DNA of 64,000 bases from NCBI GenBank assembly GCA_934454125.1, contig CAKSFA010000001.1:77714-141713 (forward strand). Direction: 5' to 3'. This stretch comes from an uncultured Eubacteriales bacterium. GTDB taxonomy: Bacteria > Bacillota > Clostridia > Oscillospirales > Acutalibacteraceae. Under the pieces are notes generated by a model that saw only the letters and a program-made list of their open reading frames with translations, ran no database searches and was not told the DNA's origin. Shown here piece by piece: positions 32,880-41,251 of the stretch. Every line of letters begins with the position of its first letter. The stretch's first letter is position 1. Position numbers and translations under genes: made by a program.

Positions 32880-33239
32880 GTTTGTAGTGAACGATTGTTG
32901 TCGGAGTGCGGGGCGGTTGGTGAGCGTAGAGAGACTGGGGATTTGATTTTTGTGGGAAGTGGTTGTGTGGAGATGGGTTAAGGTTTGGAGGGGGATGGAT
33001 TTGTGTGGTTGGTTGGGTGAGTTGGAAGGAGGAGTGGTGCGTTGCTGTATGGAGGTTGGAGTAGGAGTGAGATAGCTGTGGAATGGTGTGGCTGTGATTT
33101 TGGTTTTTGTGGGAAGGGAAATGGTTGCGTGGCATAGAAATGGGAAATCAGTGAGATGGTAGAAATATTTAGAAACTATGGTTGTGGTGTGTGGAATGGA
33201 AATATATTTGGGTTGTATGTAAGCAAGATAGATGAGGGA
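32880..33239. other. G/T-rich, C-depleted intergenic tract
   Basis: Across about 360 bp the plus strand has only about 15 C by eye, with G near 45 percent. There is no credible gene; the minus-strand open frames are a by-product of the skew. It shares the 16-mer TGGTGTGTGGAATGGA (33185-33200) with 63845-63860. Confidence 0.65.
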
Positions 33240-33278
33240 TAACGCATCGCATAAAAATTGGGAGCGCAGGGCGTGGGG

Positions 33279-33308
33279 TTGCCAATTTGGGGTGAATTGT
33301 AGTATAAT
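33279..33308 (+). promoter_or_regulatory. Promoter for yebC
   Basis: TTGCCA (33279-33284) and TATAAT (33303-33308) are 18 bp apart. Confidence 0.75.
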
Positions 33309-33339
33309 AAAAAACAGCAATTTTCAGGAGGCAACCTTT

Positions 33340-34077
33340 ATGGCAGGACATTCAAAGTGGAATAATATCAAACGAAAAAAAGAGAAGGCCGATGGCGCCA
33401 AAGCCAAGGTTTTTACCAAAATCGGCAGAGAACTAGCTGTGGCGGTGAAACAAGGCGGCGGGCCGGATCCGGCATCGAATTCGAAATTAAAGGACTGCAT
33501 TGCAAAAGCAAAGGCTTGCAATGTTCCCAATGACAATATAGAGCGTATTATCAAAAAGGCCGCCGGTGAGAATGACGGCGATAAGTTTGAGAGCATCGTT
33601 TATGAGGGTTATGGCCCGTGTGGTGTGGCGGTGATCGTTGAGGCGTTGACGGATAACCGTAACCGGACTGCCGGTGAAGTGCGCCATTATTTTGATAAGT
33701 CTGGCGGAAATCTGGGGACGCTGGGTTGTGTTTCGTTTTTGTTTACGCAAAAAGGTGTTCTGGTATTAGAAAAGGCCGGGCTGGATGAGGAGCGCGTGAT
33801 GGAGGATGCGTTGGAAGCCGGTGCGAGCGATTTTTCAGCAGAGGACGATGTGTTCGTCATTGAGACAGAGCCAAGTGATTTTGGCAGTGTTTTGGAGACG
33901 CTGACGCAGAAGGGATATGCCTTTGTTTCTGCTGAGGTGGAGATGGTGCCCGCGACCTATACAGAAATTGCGGATGAGGCTGTTGCGCTTAAAATGCAGA
34001 AGTTGCTGGACAGTTTGGAGGACAACGACGACGTGCAGAACGTTTGGCATAACTGGGAAAATCCACTTGAGGGCTGA
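33340..34077 (+). CDS. yebC: YebC/PmpR-family regulator or translation factor
   Basis: This 245-residue protein begins MAGHSKWNNIKRKKEK, the invariant YebC opening, and has the later YEGYGPCGVAVIVEALTDN and GGNLGTLGCVSFLF strings. Members have been described as DNA-binding regulators and, more recently, as factors helping ribosomes at proline stretches. TTCAGGAGG precedes ATG 33340. It is followed after 34 bp by the pseudokinase gene. Confidence 0.93.
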   Translation: MAGHSKWNNIKRKKEKADGAKAKVFTKIGRELAVAVKQGGGPDPASNSKLKDCIAKAKACNVPNDNIERIIKKAAGENDGDKFESIVYEGYGPCGVAVIVEALTDNRNRTAGEVRHYFDKSGGNLGTLGCVSFLFTQKGVLVLEKAGLDEERVMEDALEAGASDFSAEDDVFVIETEPSDFGSVLETLTQKGYAFVSAEVEMVPATYTEIADEAVALKMQKLLDSLEDNDDVQNVWHNWENPLEG

Positions 34078-34111
34078 GTGGTTTTGAAGCAGTTAGGAAG
34101 GAGGACGGCGC

Positions 34112-35794
34112 ATGGCCGAGGAGAGACACCTGTGCAGAAACTGCATGGAGCCGCTGTTGGGCGGGGAAGTATGCCTGAAATGTGGACATGAGGAAAGCCG
34201 GCCGCAGATACCGCAGGCGCTGCCCTATGAAACAGTGCTGCAGGGACGGTATTTGATTGGTAAGGTGAAAAAGCAGGGAACGCAGGGTTTTACCTATATT
34301 GGTTATGACCGGACGCTGGGAAATAAGATCGCGGTGCGGGAGTTTTTTCCGAAATCGCTGTGTCATAGGGATAGTCAAGGTGTGCAGGTGATGACCAATG
34401 AGGCGTGTTATGATCTGTATTGCCAGTATCGTGAGGAATTTTTGCAGTATGTGCGCACGGTGGCGCGCATGCGGGAATTGCATGCGATTGACCAGATTTA
34501 CGATATTTTTGAGGAAAACGGAACGGCGTATACCGTTTCGGATTGGGAAGAACAGGTGTCGCTGCGCTTTTTTGTGGAAAAGAGTGGCGGAACATTGGAT
34601 TGGAACGCTGCACGCAAGTTGTTTATGCCGGTGCTCTCTACTCTGAGTGCGATGCATGAGCAGGGTGTGGGGCATTATGGTATCTCTCCGGATGCGTTGA
34701 GCATTATGGAGGATGGCCGGATGAAGCTGGGCGACTATTGCATTGAAGCAGTGCGCCGTGAGGGCGGCAGATTGCCGGCTGATCTGGTGCCTGGTTGTGC
34801 GGCATTGGAACAGTATAGCCCGATGCGGCCGTTGGATGAGACAACGGACGTGTATGGCTTTTGTGCAGCACTTTTTTATGCACTGACGGGCTTTGTGCCG
34901 GAACGAGCCATTAAGCGTAAGGGAGATGCACGGTTGCTGATACCGACGGGCATCTTGAAAGAAGTGCCGCCGCATGTGGTGACCTCGCTGGCAAATGGAT
35001 TGCAGGTGTACCCTCAGGCGCGCACGCAGACCTTTGAACGGCTGCGGGCAGAGCTTTCGGCTTCGCCGACGATTACGGCAGTGATCGAAGAGACGCAGAG
35101 CATACCGAAATTGAGTGAAGATGAGCTGCGCAGGCGCAAGGCTACCGCGCATTTGCGGGAGCCGGATAAGAAACGGTTGCTGCCGGTTTGGATTGGAATA
35201 CCGATTGCGGTGGCAGCGGTGATTGGTGCGGTGATTGTGATTGCGTATTTGTTTAATGCAACAGGTGAGGCACCGGAACATCATGAGAGTGAATCTTCGG
35301 TTTATTGGAGTGAGACGGAGAGCGAGACTTTGCAGGAGGGAACATATTCTGGCCAGAATAGGAGCAGTGTGAATCAGGGCAGTATGACGGCGCCGGATTT
35401 GACCGGGTTGAGCTATACGGCTGTGCAGGAGCGTGTGCTGCGTCAGCAATTGGATTATGAAGTAATTTCTCGGTATGAATTTCATGAGCAGGTTGCACAG
35501 GGCTTGATTATTTCTCAGACACCGAAGGCTGGTGAGCATATGGAGCGAGGCGATACCATTGTGGTGGTAGTCAGCAAGGGCCCGGGGCAGCGGACGCTGC
35601 CGGCAGTGGCAGGCATGGAATACAGCGCGGCGGTGCGGTTGCTGACGGAACAGGGCTTTGAGGTTTCGTGTGTGTTTGCGTATCATGCCGGTGTGGCAGA
35701 TGGTTGTGTGGTGGGATACCAGAACCAACAGGCAGGAGATGTGCTGCAATATGGAGCCAAGCTGGTGTTGGACGTAAGCCGACACGGCGGATAA
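34112..35794 (+). CDS. Membrane pseudokinase with zinc ribbon and two PASTA domains
   Basis: This 560-residue protein has an N-terminal zinc ribbon (CRNCM ... CLKCG, residues 8-24), a kinase-like domain (about 42-330), one membrane helix (about 361-383), an acidic linker and two PASTA domains (about 430-492 and 495-556). The kinase part keeps the fold (GRYLIGKVKKQGTQGFTYIGYD). Key residues are changed: the ATP lysine of VAIK is Arg 76 (IAVREFF), HRD is HYG (188-190) and DFG is DYC (208-210). It is therefore probably catalytically inactive. PASTA domains in this family sense peptidoglycan fragments, so a wall-sensing scaffold is likely. AGGAGG precedes the ATG. Confidence 0.85.
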   Translation: MAEERHLCRNCMEPLLGGEVCLKCGHEESRPQIPQALPYETVLQGRYLIGKVKKQGTQGFTYIGYDRTLGNKIAVREFFPKSLCHRDSQGVQVMTNEACYDLYCQYREEFLQYVRTVARMRELHAIDQIYDIFEENGTAYTVSDWEEQVSLRFFVEKSGGTLDWNAARKLFMPVLSTLSAMHEQGVGHYGISPDALSIMEDGRMKLGDYCIEAVRREGGRLPADLVPGCAALEQYSPMRPLDETTDVYGFCAALFYALTGFVPERAIKRKGDARLLIPTGILKEVPPHVVTSLANGLQVYPQARTQTFERLRAELSASPTITAVIEETQSIPKLSEDELRRRKATAHLREPDKKRLLPVWIGIPIAVAAVIGAVIVIAYLFNATGEAPEHHESESSVYWSETESETLQEGTYSGQNRSSVNQGSMTAPDLTGLSYTAVQERVLRQQLDYEVISRYEFHEQVAQGLIISQTPKAGEHMERGDTIVVVVSKGPGQRTLPAVAGMEYSAAVRLLTEQGFEVSCVFAYHAGVADGCVVGYQNQQAGDVLQYGAKLVLDVSRHGG

Positions 35795-35796
35795 CA

Positions 35797-35829
35797 AAAC
35801 AGCCACAGGCGAACGCTTGTGGCTGTTTT
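35797..35829 (+). terminator. Terminator of the yebC-pseudokinase unit
   Basis: AAAACAGCCACA (35797-35808) pairs with TGTGGCTGTTTT (35818-35829), followed by GTTTGG. Confidence 0.85.
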
Positions 35830-35847
35830 GTTTGGATAGGGATAAAG

Positions 35848-35876
35848 AAAAGCCACGGGCAGGACGCCTGTGGCTT
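35848..35876 (-). terminator. Terminator of the rpsF-ssb-rpsR operon
   Basis: On the minus strand AAGCCACAGGC pairs with GCCCGTGGCTT, followed by TTCTTT. Its stem is nearly the same as that of the facing terminator at 35797-35829. Confidence 0.8.
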
Positions 35877-35893
35877 GTTTTATTTGGAACGCA

Positions 35894-36157
35894 TTAGTCG
35901 CTACTAAAGGGAAGCAGAGCGACGATGCGAGCACGTTTGATTGCAACTGTGAGTGCACGCTGATGGTGTGCACAGGTGCCGGTAACGCGGCGGGGAAGGA
36001 TCTTTGCGCGCTCGGAAATGAAGCGGCGCAGTTTTGCAACGTCTTTGTAGTCGATGGAATCAACTTTATCAACGCAGAAGCTGCAAACCTTTTTGCGACC
36101 CTTGCGCGCACCGCCACGGCGGGGCTCTCTTTCAAGTCTTTCTTGTCTTTCAGACAT
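35894..36157 (-). CDS. rpsR: 30S ribosomal protein bS18
   Basis: This 87-residue protein has the S18 core DYKDVAKLRRFISERAKILPRRVTG and the AHHQRALTVAIKRAR end. KKVCSFC and TCAHH give a CxxC plus CxxH set. That suggests a zinc-binding (C+) form of S18. S18 pairs with S6 on the platform of the small subunit. It is the last gene of the operon. Confidence 0.96.
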   Translation of the reverse strand: MSERQERLEREPRRGGARKGRKKVCSFCVDKVDSIDYKDVAKLRRFISERAKILPRRVTGTCAHHQRALTVAIKRARIVALLPFSSD

Positions 36158-36198
36158 GGGGAAGCCTCCTTTCGATACAAATTTTTACGAAATATTCA

Positions 36199-36654
36199 TC
36201 AGAACGGGAGATCGTCGTCGTTTAGGATCTCCTCGAAATCGCCGGTATCTCCGCTGGTGTAAGCGGGAGCGGGCATCTCTTCAGAGCGTGTGGCTGCCGG
36301 AGCAGGAGTACCGCCCGTGGGAGCGCCGCTATCTCGCTTAGAATCTGCAAAATGAACGTTATCGGCAACGATTTCAAACGCTTTGCGCTTATTGCCGTCT
36401 TTGTCGGTATACGTTCTGGTTTGGATGGAGCCTTGGACGGCGATCATCTGGCCTTTGCGGAAATATTTGCAGATAAACTCGGCGGTGGAGCGCCAGGCGA
36501 CGATGTCGATAAAATCAGCCTGACGGTCGGCACCGGATTTTACATAAGAACGGTCAACGGCGATGGTAAAGCCGGTGACGGCAATGTCGTTGGGGGTGTG
36601 GCGGATCTCAGGATCTGCTACGAGACGCCCCATTAATACTGCGACATTCAGCAT
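36199..36654 (-). CDS. ssb: Single-stranded DNA-binding protein
   Basis: This 151-residue protein begins MLNVAVLMGRLVADPEIR and has the OB-fold strings ADFIDIVAWRSTAEF and GSIQTRTYTDKDGNKR. A disordered tail ends in the acidic DDDLPF, which docks partner proteins. It lies between rpsF and rpsR, the usual Firmicute order. AAGGAGGG precedes the ATG. Confidence 0.97.
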   Translation of the reverse strand: MLNVAVLMGRLVADPEIRHTPNDIAVTGFTIAVDRSYVKSGADRQADFIDIVAWRSTAEFICKYFRKGQMIAVQGSIQTRTYTDKDGNKRKAFEIVADNVHFADSKRDSGAPTGGTPAPAATRSEEMPAPAYTSGDTGDFEEILNDDDLPF

Positions 36655-36679
36655 CGGAAATCACCCTCCTTTTCAGCAA

Positions 36680-37033
36680 TTATTCCGCAGCGGCGGCTTC
36701 AAGCTGCTTTGGAGCTTTTTTGGCCTTGGCGGGTTTGACTTCTTCTTTTCTGACGATCATGGAACGAAGCACACCGTCGGTGATGTTATAAACGCGGTCA
36801 AGCTCTGCTGTGAACTCGGGAGCGCTTTTGAAGTGAACGAGCGTGTAGTAACCCTCAGTTTGTTTTTGAATGGGGTAAGCGAATTTGCGGTTGCCCCAGT
36901 CTTCGACTTCTTCGAGCGTGCCGTTGTCTGCGATGAGCTTTTTGAATTTTTCGACAGTTGCTGCGATTGCCTCTTCACCCAATGTGTTGGACAGGATGAA
37001 GATGGTTTCGTAAGAATGTGTCAAGTTTGGCAT
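36680..37033 (-). CDS. rpsF: 30S ribosomal protein bS6
   Basis: This 117-residue protein has YETIFILSNTLGEEAI and the EDWGNRKFAYPIQKQTEGYY motif of S6. An unusual C-terminal Lys/Ala extension (PAKAKKAPKQLEAAAAE) follows. S6 binds S18 on the 30S platform. AAAGGAGG precedes the ATG. It is the first gene of the rpsF-ssb-rpsR operon. Confidence 0.96.
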   Translation of the reverse strand: MPNLTHSYETIFILSNTLGEEAIAATVEKFKKLIADNGTLEEVEDWGNRKFAYPIQKQTEGYYTLVHFKSAPEFTAELDRVYNITDGVLRSMIVRKEEVKPAKAKKAPKQLEAAAAE

Positions 37034-37113
37034 CTTTATTGCACCTCCTTTTGGACTTGTGACCCTGCCAAACGGCAGAGTAAGGAATTGTTATTTTTTT
37101 GAAAAACAATAAC
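37034..37113 (-). promoter_or_regulatory. 5' leader of rpsF, candidate S6:S18-binding element
   Basis: The leader read on the minus strand includes CTCTGCCGTTTGGCAGGGT, a hairpin with a CCG-containing loop region. The known rpsF leader motif also has a stem with a conserved CCG. The match is by eye only. Confidence 0.4.
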
Positions 37114-37119
37114 GCAGTA

Positions 37120-37149
37120 ATGATAGCATAATCACACTGCGTTTGTCAA
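37120..37149 (-). promoter_or_regulatory. Promoter for rpsF-ssb-rpsR
   Basis: On the minus strand TTGACA (37149-37144) and TATCAT (37125-37120) are 18 bp apart. It begins 8 bp after the galU stop. Confidence 0.75.
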
Positions 37150-37157
37150 TGATTTTT

Positions 37158-38036
37158 TCAGGAAAGTGCAGCGGAAAGCTGCTTGAGATATTGTGCGAAT
37201 TCTGTGCCGATTTCGGGGTGGGAAAGAGCAAGCTCGACATTGGCTTGCAGAATGCCCAGCTTGCTGCCCATATCGTAACGTTTGCCGGTAAATTCTACGG
37301 CGGTGATGCCGGATTGCTGCGCCAGGGTGCGCATGGCATCGGTCAGTTGAATCTCGCCACCGGCACCGGGAGGGGTTTGATCGAGGATACTGAAGATCTC
37401 TGGCGGGAGAACGCAGCGGCCGAGAATGGAGTATAGCGACAACACTTTGTCTGGCGTTGGTTTTTCGACCATATCGGTGCAGAGAAAGTGGTTGCCTGCA
37501 ATTGGTTCGACCTTTAAGGAGCTGTATTTGGAGATGGCCTGCGGAGAAACCTGATTGACACCGACAACGCCGCGGCCGTAGGCCTCATAAGCACGAATGA
37601 GCTGTGCGCAGGCGGGATCTTCACCGATGATGACATCATCGCCGTAGAGGACGGCAAACGGTTCGTTGCCGACAAAGGACCGGGCACAGCCGACTGCATG
37701 CCCGAGACCCTTGGTCTCTTTTTGGCGGACGAAGTAGATATTGGCAAGGCGTGAAATGCGAATGACATCATCTAACATGGCTTGTTTGGACGAACCGCCG
37801 GAGCGCAGACGCTCTTCTAGTTCTGGGACGCGGTCGAAGTGGTCTTCGATGACGTCTTTGCCGCGGTTGGTGATGATGAGAATATCGGTAATACCGGAGC
37901 GAACGGCCTCTTCAACGATGTATTGAATGGCGGGTTTATCGACGATGGTGAGCATTTCTTTGGGCATGGCTTTGGTTGCCGGAAGAACGCGTGTGCCCAG
38001 CCCTGCTGCGGGAATAACTGCTTTGGTAACTTTCAA
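37158..38036 (-). CDS. galU: UTP-glucose-1-phosphate uridylyltransferase
   Basis: This 292-residue nucleotidyltransferase has AAGLGTRVLPATKAMPKEML (nucleotide loop), QKETKGLGHAVGCA, VLYGDDVI (metal Asp) and GEIQLTDAM. It makes UDP-glucose for envelope polysaccharides and glycolipids. No terminator separates it from the rpsF promoter, so galU transcription may run into the ribosomal operon. Confidence 0.95.
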   Translation of the reverse strand: MKVTKAVIPAAGLGTRVLPATKAMPKEMLTIVDKPAIQYIVEEAVRSGITDILIITNRGKDVIEDHFDRVPELEERLRSGGSSKQAMLDDVIRISRLANIYFVRQKETKGLGHAVGCARSFVGNEPFAVLYGDDVIIGEDPACAQLIRAYEAYGRGVVGVNQVSPQAISKYSSLKVEPIAGNHFLCTDMVEKPTPDKVLSLYSILGRCVLPPEIFSILDQTPPGAGGEIQLTDAMRTLAQQSGITAVEFTGKRYDMGSKLGILQANVELALSHPEIGTEFAQYLKQLSAALS

Positions 38037-38079
38037 CGGTGAGACAGCTCCTTTTGTATGAGGTTAAATGTAAAATTGT

Positions 38080-39045
38080 TTAAAAGATCGAAGGGATGAA
38101 ATTGATTATAACATAACAAATCATCAGAGAAAATGCAAGGGGGGTATTGACTCCGCCTTGTTGACTCAGTAGCGTATCGTATTCTGTGGGGTTGGTGGCC
38201 TGCGCTTTTGTCTGCCCGATTTTTTTGACGCAGTGGCGCAGATACAATCGGTTTGCGCAGACACCGCAGAAAATGCGTTGCGCAAATTGCAGCAGGAACA
38301 ATACGGTAGGCAGCATGACCAGAATGAGCGTACCGGGCGATTTTGCGATGAGGGCGTCCCATGCCTGCAGAAAGCCCCAGTAGTAACGTGTTGCGGGAGT
38401 GATGTTGGGCAGGAGCTCGTCCATAATTGGGATGGTGTAATACATTTGCAGCAGGCTTGCTGCTACAGAGGCTGCAAGCTGAAACACTGTGAGCAGGATG
38501 CCCGGGAGATATTGCTTGCGGTATAAAAACCAGCCGCCGCCGAACAGGAATGCTGCAAAGTGAAATCGGTTTCTGCCAAAGGAAGAGAGGTTGAAAAAAC
38601 GCCCCATGTAATAAGGGGTATTGGTTTGGACAAATTTTGCCAGTTCGGACGCCGGGATACCCTCGATGTGATCGTTGGGATTGACGCCGCCCATGGGATC
38701 GAAGGGGAAGGGAGTAGCCGGCGGGCGTTGGTGTGCCTGTTCGCTGTCAGCAGGAGCTTGCCCGTGGGCGTGGCTGTTGTATTCAAGCGACTGGCCGCAG
38801 TTGGAGCAGAACAGGGATTCGGAACTGTTTTTTGCACCGCATCGGGGGCAATGTTTTTCTGCTGCCTGAGATTCTGGCTGCCAGGTGTGGCCGCTTTCGT
38901 GTTTGTCGGTAAAGATGCAGCTGCCCTGTTGCGCGTAGCAAGCACGGTGGTATGGGGTGCCGCATTGCGGGCAAACGACAATGTCGTCTTGCTCAGAGAA
39001 GGGTTTGCTGCAAACGGGGCAGGGGGAGCCGGTATAATTTGACAT
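38080..39045 (-). CDS. Membrane protein with prokaryotic RING-like finger and zinc ribbon
   Basis: This 321-residue protein starts with a treble-clef finger of the prokaryotic RING type (PCPVCSKPF ... VVCPQCGTPYHRACY, residues 8-43). A zinc ribbon follows (CPRCGAKN ... FCSNCG, about 67-85), then a Pro/Gln-rich linker. A DUF2628-like part comes next (FGRNRFHFAAFLFGGGWFLYRKQY). Three or four membrane segments fall between about 170 and 320. Function is unknown; the fingers suggest cytoplasmic protein contacts at the membrane. It lies 43 bp upstream of galU in the same direction. Confidence 0.8.
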   Translation of the reverse strand: MSNYTGSPCPVCSKPFSEQDDIVVCPQCGTPYHRACYAQQGSCIFTDKHESGHTWQPESQAAEKHCPRCGAKNSSESLFCSNCGQSLEYNSHAHGQAPADSEQAHQRPPATPFPFDPMGGVNPNDHIEGIPASELAKFVQTNTPYYMGRFFNLSSFGRNRFHFAAFLFGGGWFLYRKQYLPGILLTVFQLAASVAASLLQMYYTIPIMDELLPNITPATRYYWGFLQAWDALIAKSPGTLILVMLPTVLFLLQFAQRIFCGVCANRLYLRHCVKKIGQTKAQATNPTEYDTLLSQQGGVNTPLAFSLMICYVIINFIPSIF

Positions 39046-39290
39046 CGGAGAATACCTTGCCTTTCTGCAAGCCTGAAGCTTGCCGGATCGCTTACTATTG
39101 TACCGAATTTTTTGGGAAACCGCAACGCTTTTGGGCGAATTTATTTTGTGGCTGCATGGGGGAAAGGTACTTTACTTTGAGGAACAATTCGATTATAATA
39201 TAAAAGTTACTGAATTGTGGAATTTTTTTGTAAGAATTTATGATAAAAACATGGCCTGTGGTAGACAGTGAGACAAAAGGATGGGGTAGT

Positions 39291-40415
39291 ATGCTGCAAT
39301 TTGAAGAACTAAAGTTGGCGTTGGAGGGTTTGCAGGGAGATCTGCGCGATTTGGAGGAGGCGCTGGACCTGAAGACGGCACAAGCGGAGATCGAGAAGCT
39401 GGAGGAGCAGGCGGCACAGCCGGAATTTTGGAATGATATGGAGCAGTCGCAGAAGGTTTTGCAGCGTACCAGTGCGCTGAAAGCCAAGGTGAGCGGTTAT
39501 GCTGCGCTGGTGCAGCTATATGAGGATATACAGACGTTGATTGAGTTGGGCAACGAGGAAGAGGACGAGAGCCTGCTGGAGGAGGCGCAGGGCGAGTTTG
39601 CGCGCTTTGAGCAGGAGTTGGAAGTGCAGCGGCTTTCGACACTGTTGCAAGGGGAATATGACGGGAACAACGCGATTTTGACGTTTCATGCCGGAGCTGG
39701 CGGCACCGAGGCACAAGACTGGGCGGAAATGCTGTATCGCATGTATTGCCGGTGGGGTGAGCGGCATGGCTATAAGGTCAAAACGCTGGATTATCTGGAC
39801 GGTGAGGAAGCAGGATTGAAAAGCGCTTCGGTGTTGATTGAAGGAACGAATGCGTATGGCTTTTTGAAGAGTGAGGCGGGGGTGCACCGGTTGGTGCGTG
39901 TTTCTCCATTTGATTCTTCGGGGCGGCGGCATACATCGTTTGCATCGCTGGAAGTGATGCCGGAGATTGATGATAAGATTCAGGTGGATATTAACCCGGA
40001 TGATTTGCGCATTGATGTGTACCGCGCAAGTGGTGCGGGCGGACAGAAGGTGAACAAGACTTCTTCGGCGGTGCGCATTACGCATTTGCCGACGAACATT
40101 GTGGTGGCATGCCAGGTGGAGCGCAGCCAGCATCAAAACCGTGATACGGCGATGAAGATGCTGCTTTCGAAGTTGATGGAGATTAAAGAGCGCGAGCATT
40201 TGGATAAGATTGAAGATATTAAGGGCGAGCAGAAGGAGATTGGTTGGGGCAGCCAGATTCGTTCTTATGTGTTTATGCCGTATACGCTGGTCAAGGACCA
40301 CAGGACCAATTTTGAAATGGGTAATATCAATGCGGTAATGGACGGTGATTTGGACGGATTTATCAATGCATATTTAAAAGCGCAAAGCACCGGAACGCTG
40401 GCAGAAACGACCTGA
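39291..40415 (+). CDS. prfB: Peptide chain release factor 2, without programmed frameshift
   Basis: This 374-residue factor has SPFDSSGRRHTSFAS (the SPF stop-recognition motif) and GAGGQKVNKT (GGQ). ATG 39291 follows AAAGGATGGGG and gives the usual MLQFEELKLALEG opening. The frame is open throughout: the region equivalent to the classical CTTTGA frameshift site reads GCGCTGGACCTG. So RF2 here lacks the autoregulatory frameshift. It ends translation at UGA and UAA. Confidence 0.95.
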   Translation: MLQFEELKLALEGLQGDLRDLEEALDLKTAQAEIEKLEEQAAQPEFWNDMEQSQKVLQRTSALKAKVSGYAALVQLYEDIQTLIELGNEEEDESLLEEAQGEFARFEQELEVQRLSTLLQGEYDGNNAILTFHAGAGGTEAQDWAEMLYRMYCRWGERHGYKVKTLDYLDGEEAGLKSASVLIEGTNAYGFLKSEAGVHRLVRVSPFDSSGRRHTSFASLEVMPEIDDKIQVDINPDDLRIDVYRASGAGGQKVNKTSSAVRITHLPTNIVVACQVERSQHQNRDTAMKMLLSKLMEIKEREHLDKIEDIKGEQKEIGWGSQIRSYVFMPYTLVKDHRTNFEMGNINAVMDGDLDGFINAYLKAQSTGTLAETT

Positions 40416-40546
40416 TTGCAGGTGATTGTGTGCAGCAGAACAAAATTGTATGAATTTTTCAGATGGACGGGGGATGAGAACTGCCGTGGACGTGCGGCAG
40501 TGCCGGAGACGCGTTGAGCGCGAATGTGAAAAGGTGTGGGACGAAG

Positions 40547-41251
40547 ATGTTCTTGAAAATCGCGATTTGTGAGGATGTGGTGATTCATCGGCTGTTGCTG
40601 CGTGACCATTTAGAGCGTTTTACCACGATACATGACATTGCGTATGAGCTGGATGAGCTGTGTACCTCGAAGGAATTGCTTGCGATACCGAATATTTATG
40701 ATATTTTGTTTTTGGATGTGCAGCTGGAAGATGGGGTCAACAGCTTGGAGATTGCTCAGCAGGTGGTGGACAACGGTTTTGATGCGGAAATTGTTTTGGT
40801 GACCTCGTATGAGCGGTATGCAGCGCAGGGATACCGTTTGAATGCGCGACGGTATCTGGTTAAGCCGGTTTCTCAGGAGCGGTTTGATGAGGCGATGTGC
40901 TGCTGCATGCGGCGTATTGTGCGCCAAAACCGGAAGATTGAAGTGCGGTGTGCATATGGGAACTGCTATGTTTCGACAGATAAAATTTTCTACATAGAAT
41001 CTTATGAGCGCAAGCGGACGATTTATACAGCGGAGCATGTGTATGAAACAGGGATGACGCTGGCTGAGCTGTTGGCGCTGCTGCCGACGGAGCAATTTGG
41101 TGTGCCGCAGAAGAGTTATATTGTGAATTTTGAGTATATTGCAGGGATGACAAAGTCGAAGGTTTTACTGGAGGACGGCACGGAGATCAATCTTTCTAGA
41201 AGGAGAGCGGAAGAGTTTCACACACAGTTTCAGAAATATATCAGGAGATGA
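40547..41251 (+). CDS. AgrA-like response regulator with LytTR DNA-binding domain
   Basis: This 234-residue protein starts at ATG 40547 behind AAAAGG. The receiver domain (about 1-120) has the acidic pair in AICEDV, the phospho-acceptor in ILFLDVQLEDG and the lysine in RYLVKPVS. The LytTR domain (about 135-234) has VSTDKIFYIESYERKRTIYT and ends FHTQFQKYIRR. Regulators of this kind bind paired direct repeats. The gene overlaps the kinase start by 4 bp, and a peptide gene and agrB follow. It is the expected cytoplasmic output of the agr circuit. Confidence 0.9.
   Translation: MFLKIAICEDVVIHRLLLRDHLERFTTIHDIAYELDELCTSKELLAIPNIYDILFLDVQLEDGVNSLEIAQQVVDNGFDAEIVLVTSYERYAAQGYRLNARRYLVKPVSQERFDEAMCCCMRRIVRQNRKIEVRCAYGNCYVSTDKIFYIESYERKRTIYTAEHVYETGMTLAELLALLPTEQFGVPQKSYIVNFEYIAGMTKSKVLLEDGTEINLSRRRAEEFHTQFQKYIRR

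Noticed and set aside
32737..33320. Two long minus-strand open frames in the pyrE-yebC gap
   Set aside because: They exist only because the plus strand lacks C, so stops are rare on the minus strand. Translations are Pro/Thr/His/Asn-rich nonsense with no ribosome site.
33985..35806. 605-codon minus-strand frame opposite the pseudokinase
   Set aside because: The plus-strand gene has clear domains and a ribosome site; the antisense product is Arg/His/Cys-rich with no recognisable motif.
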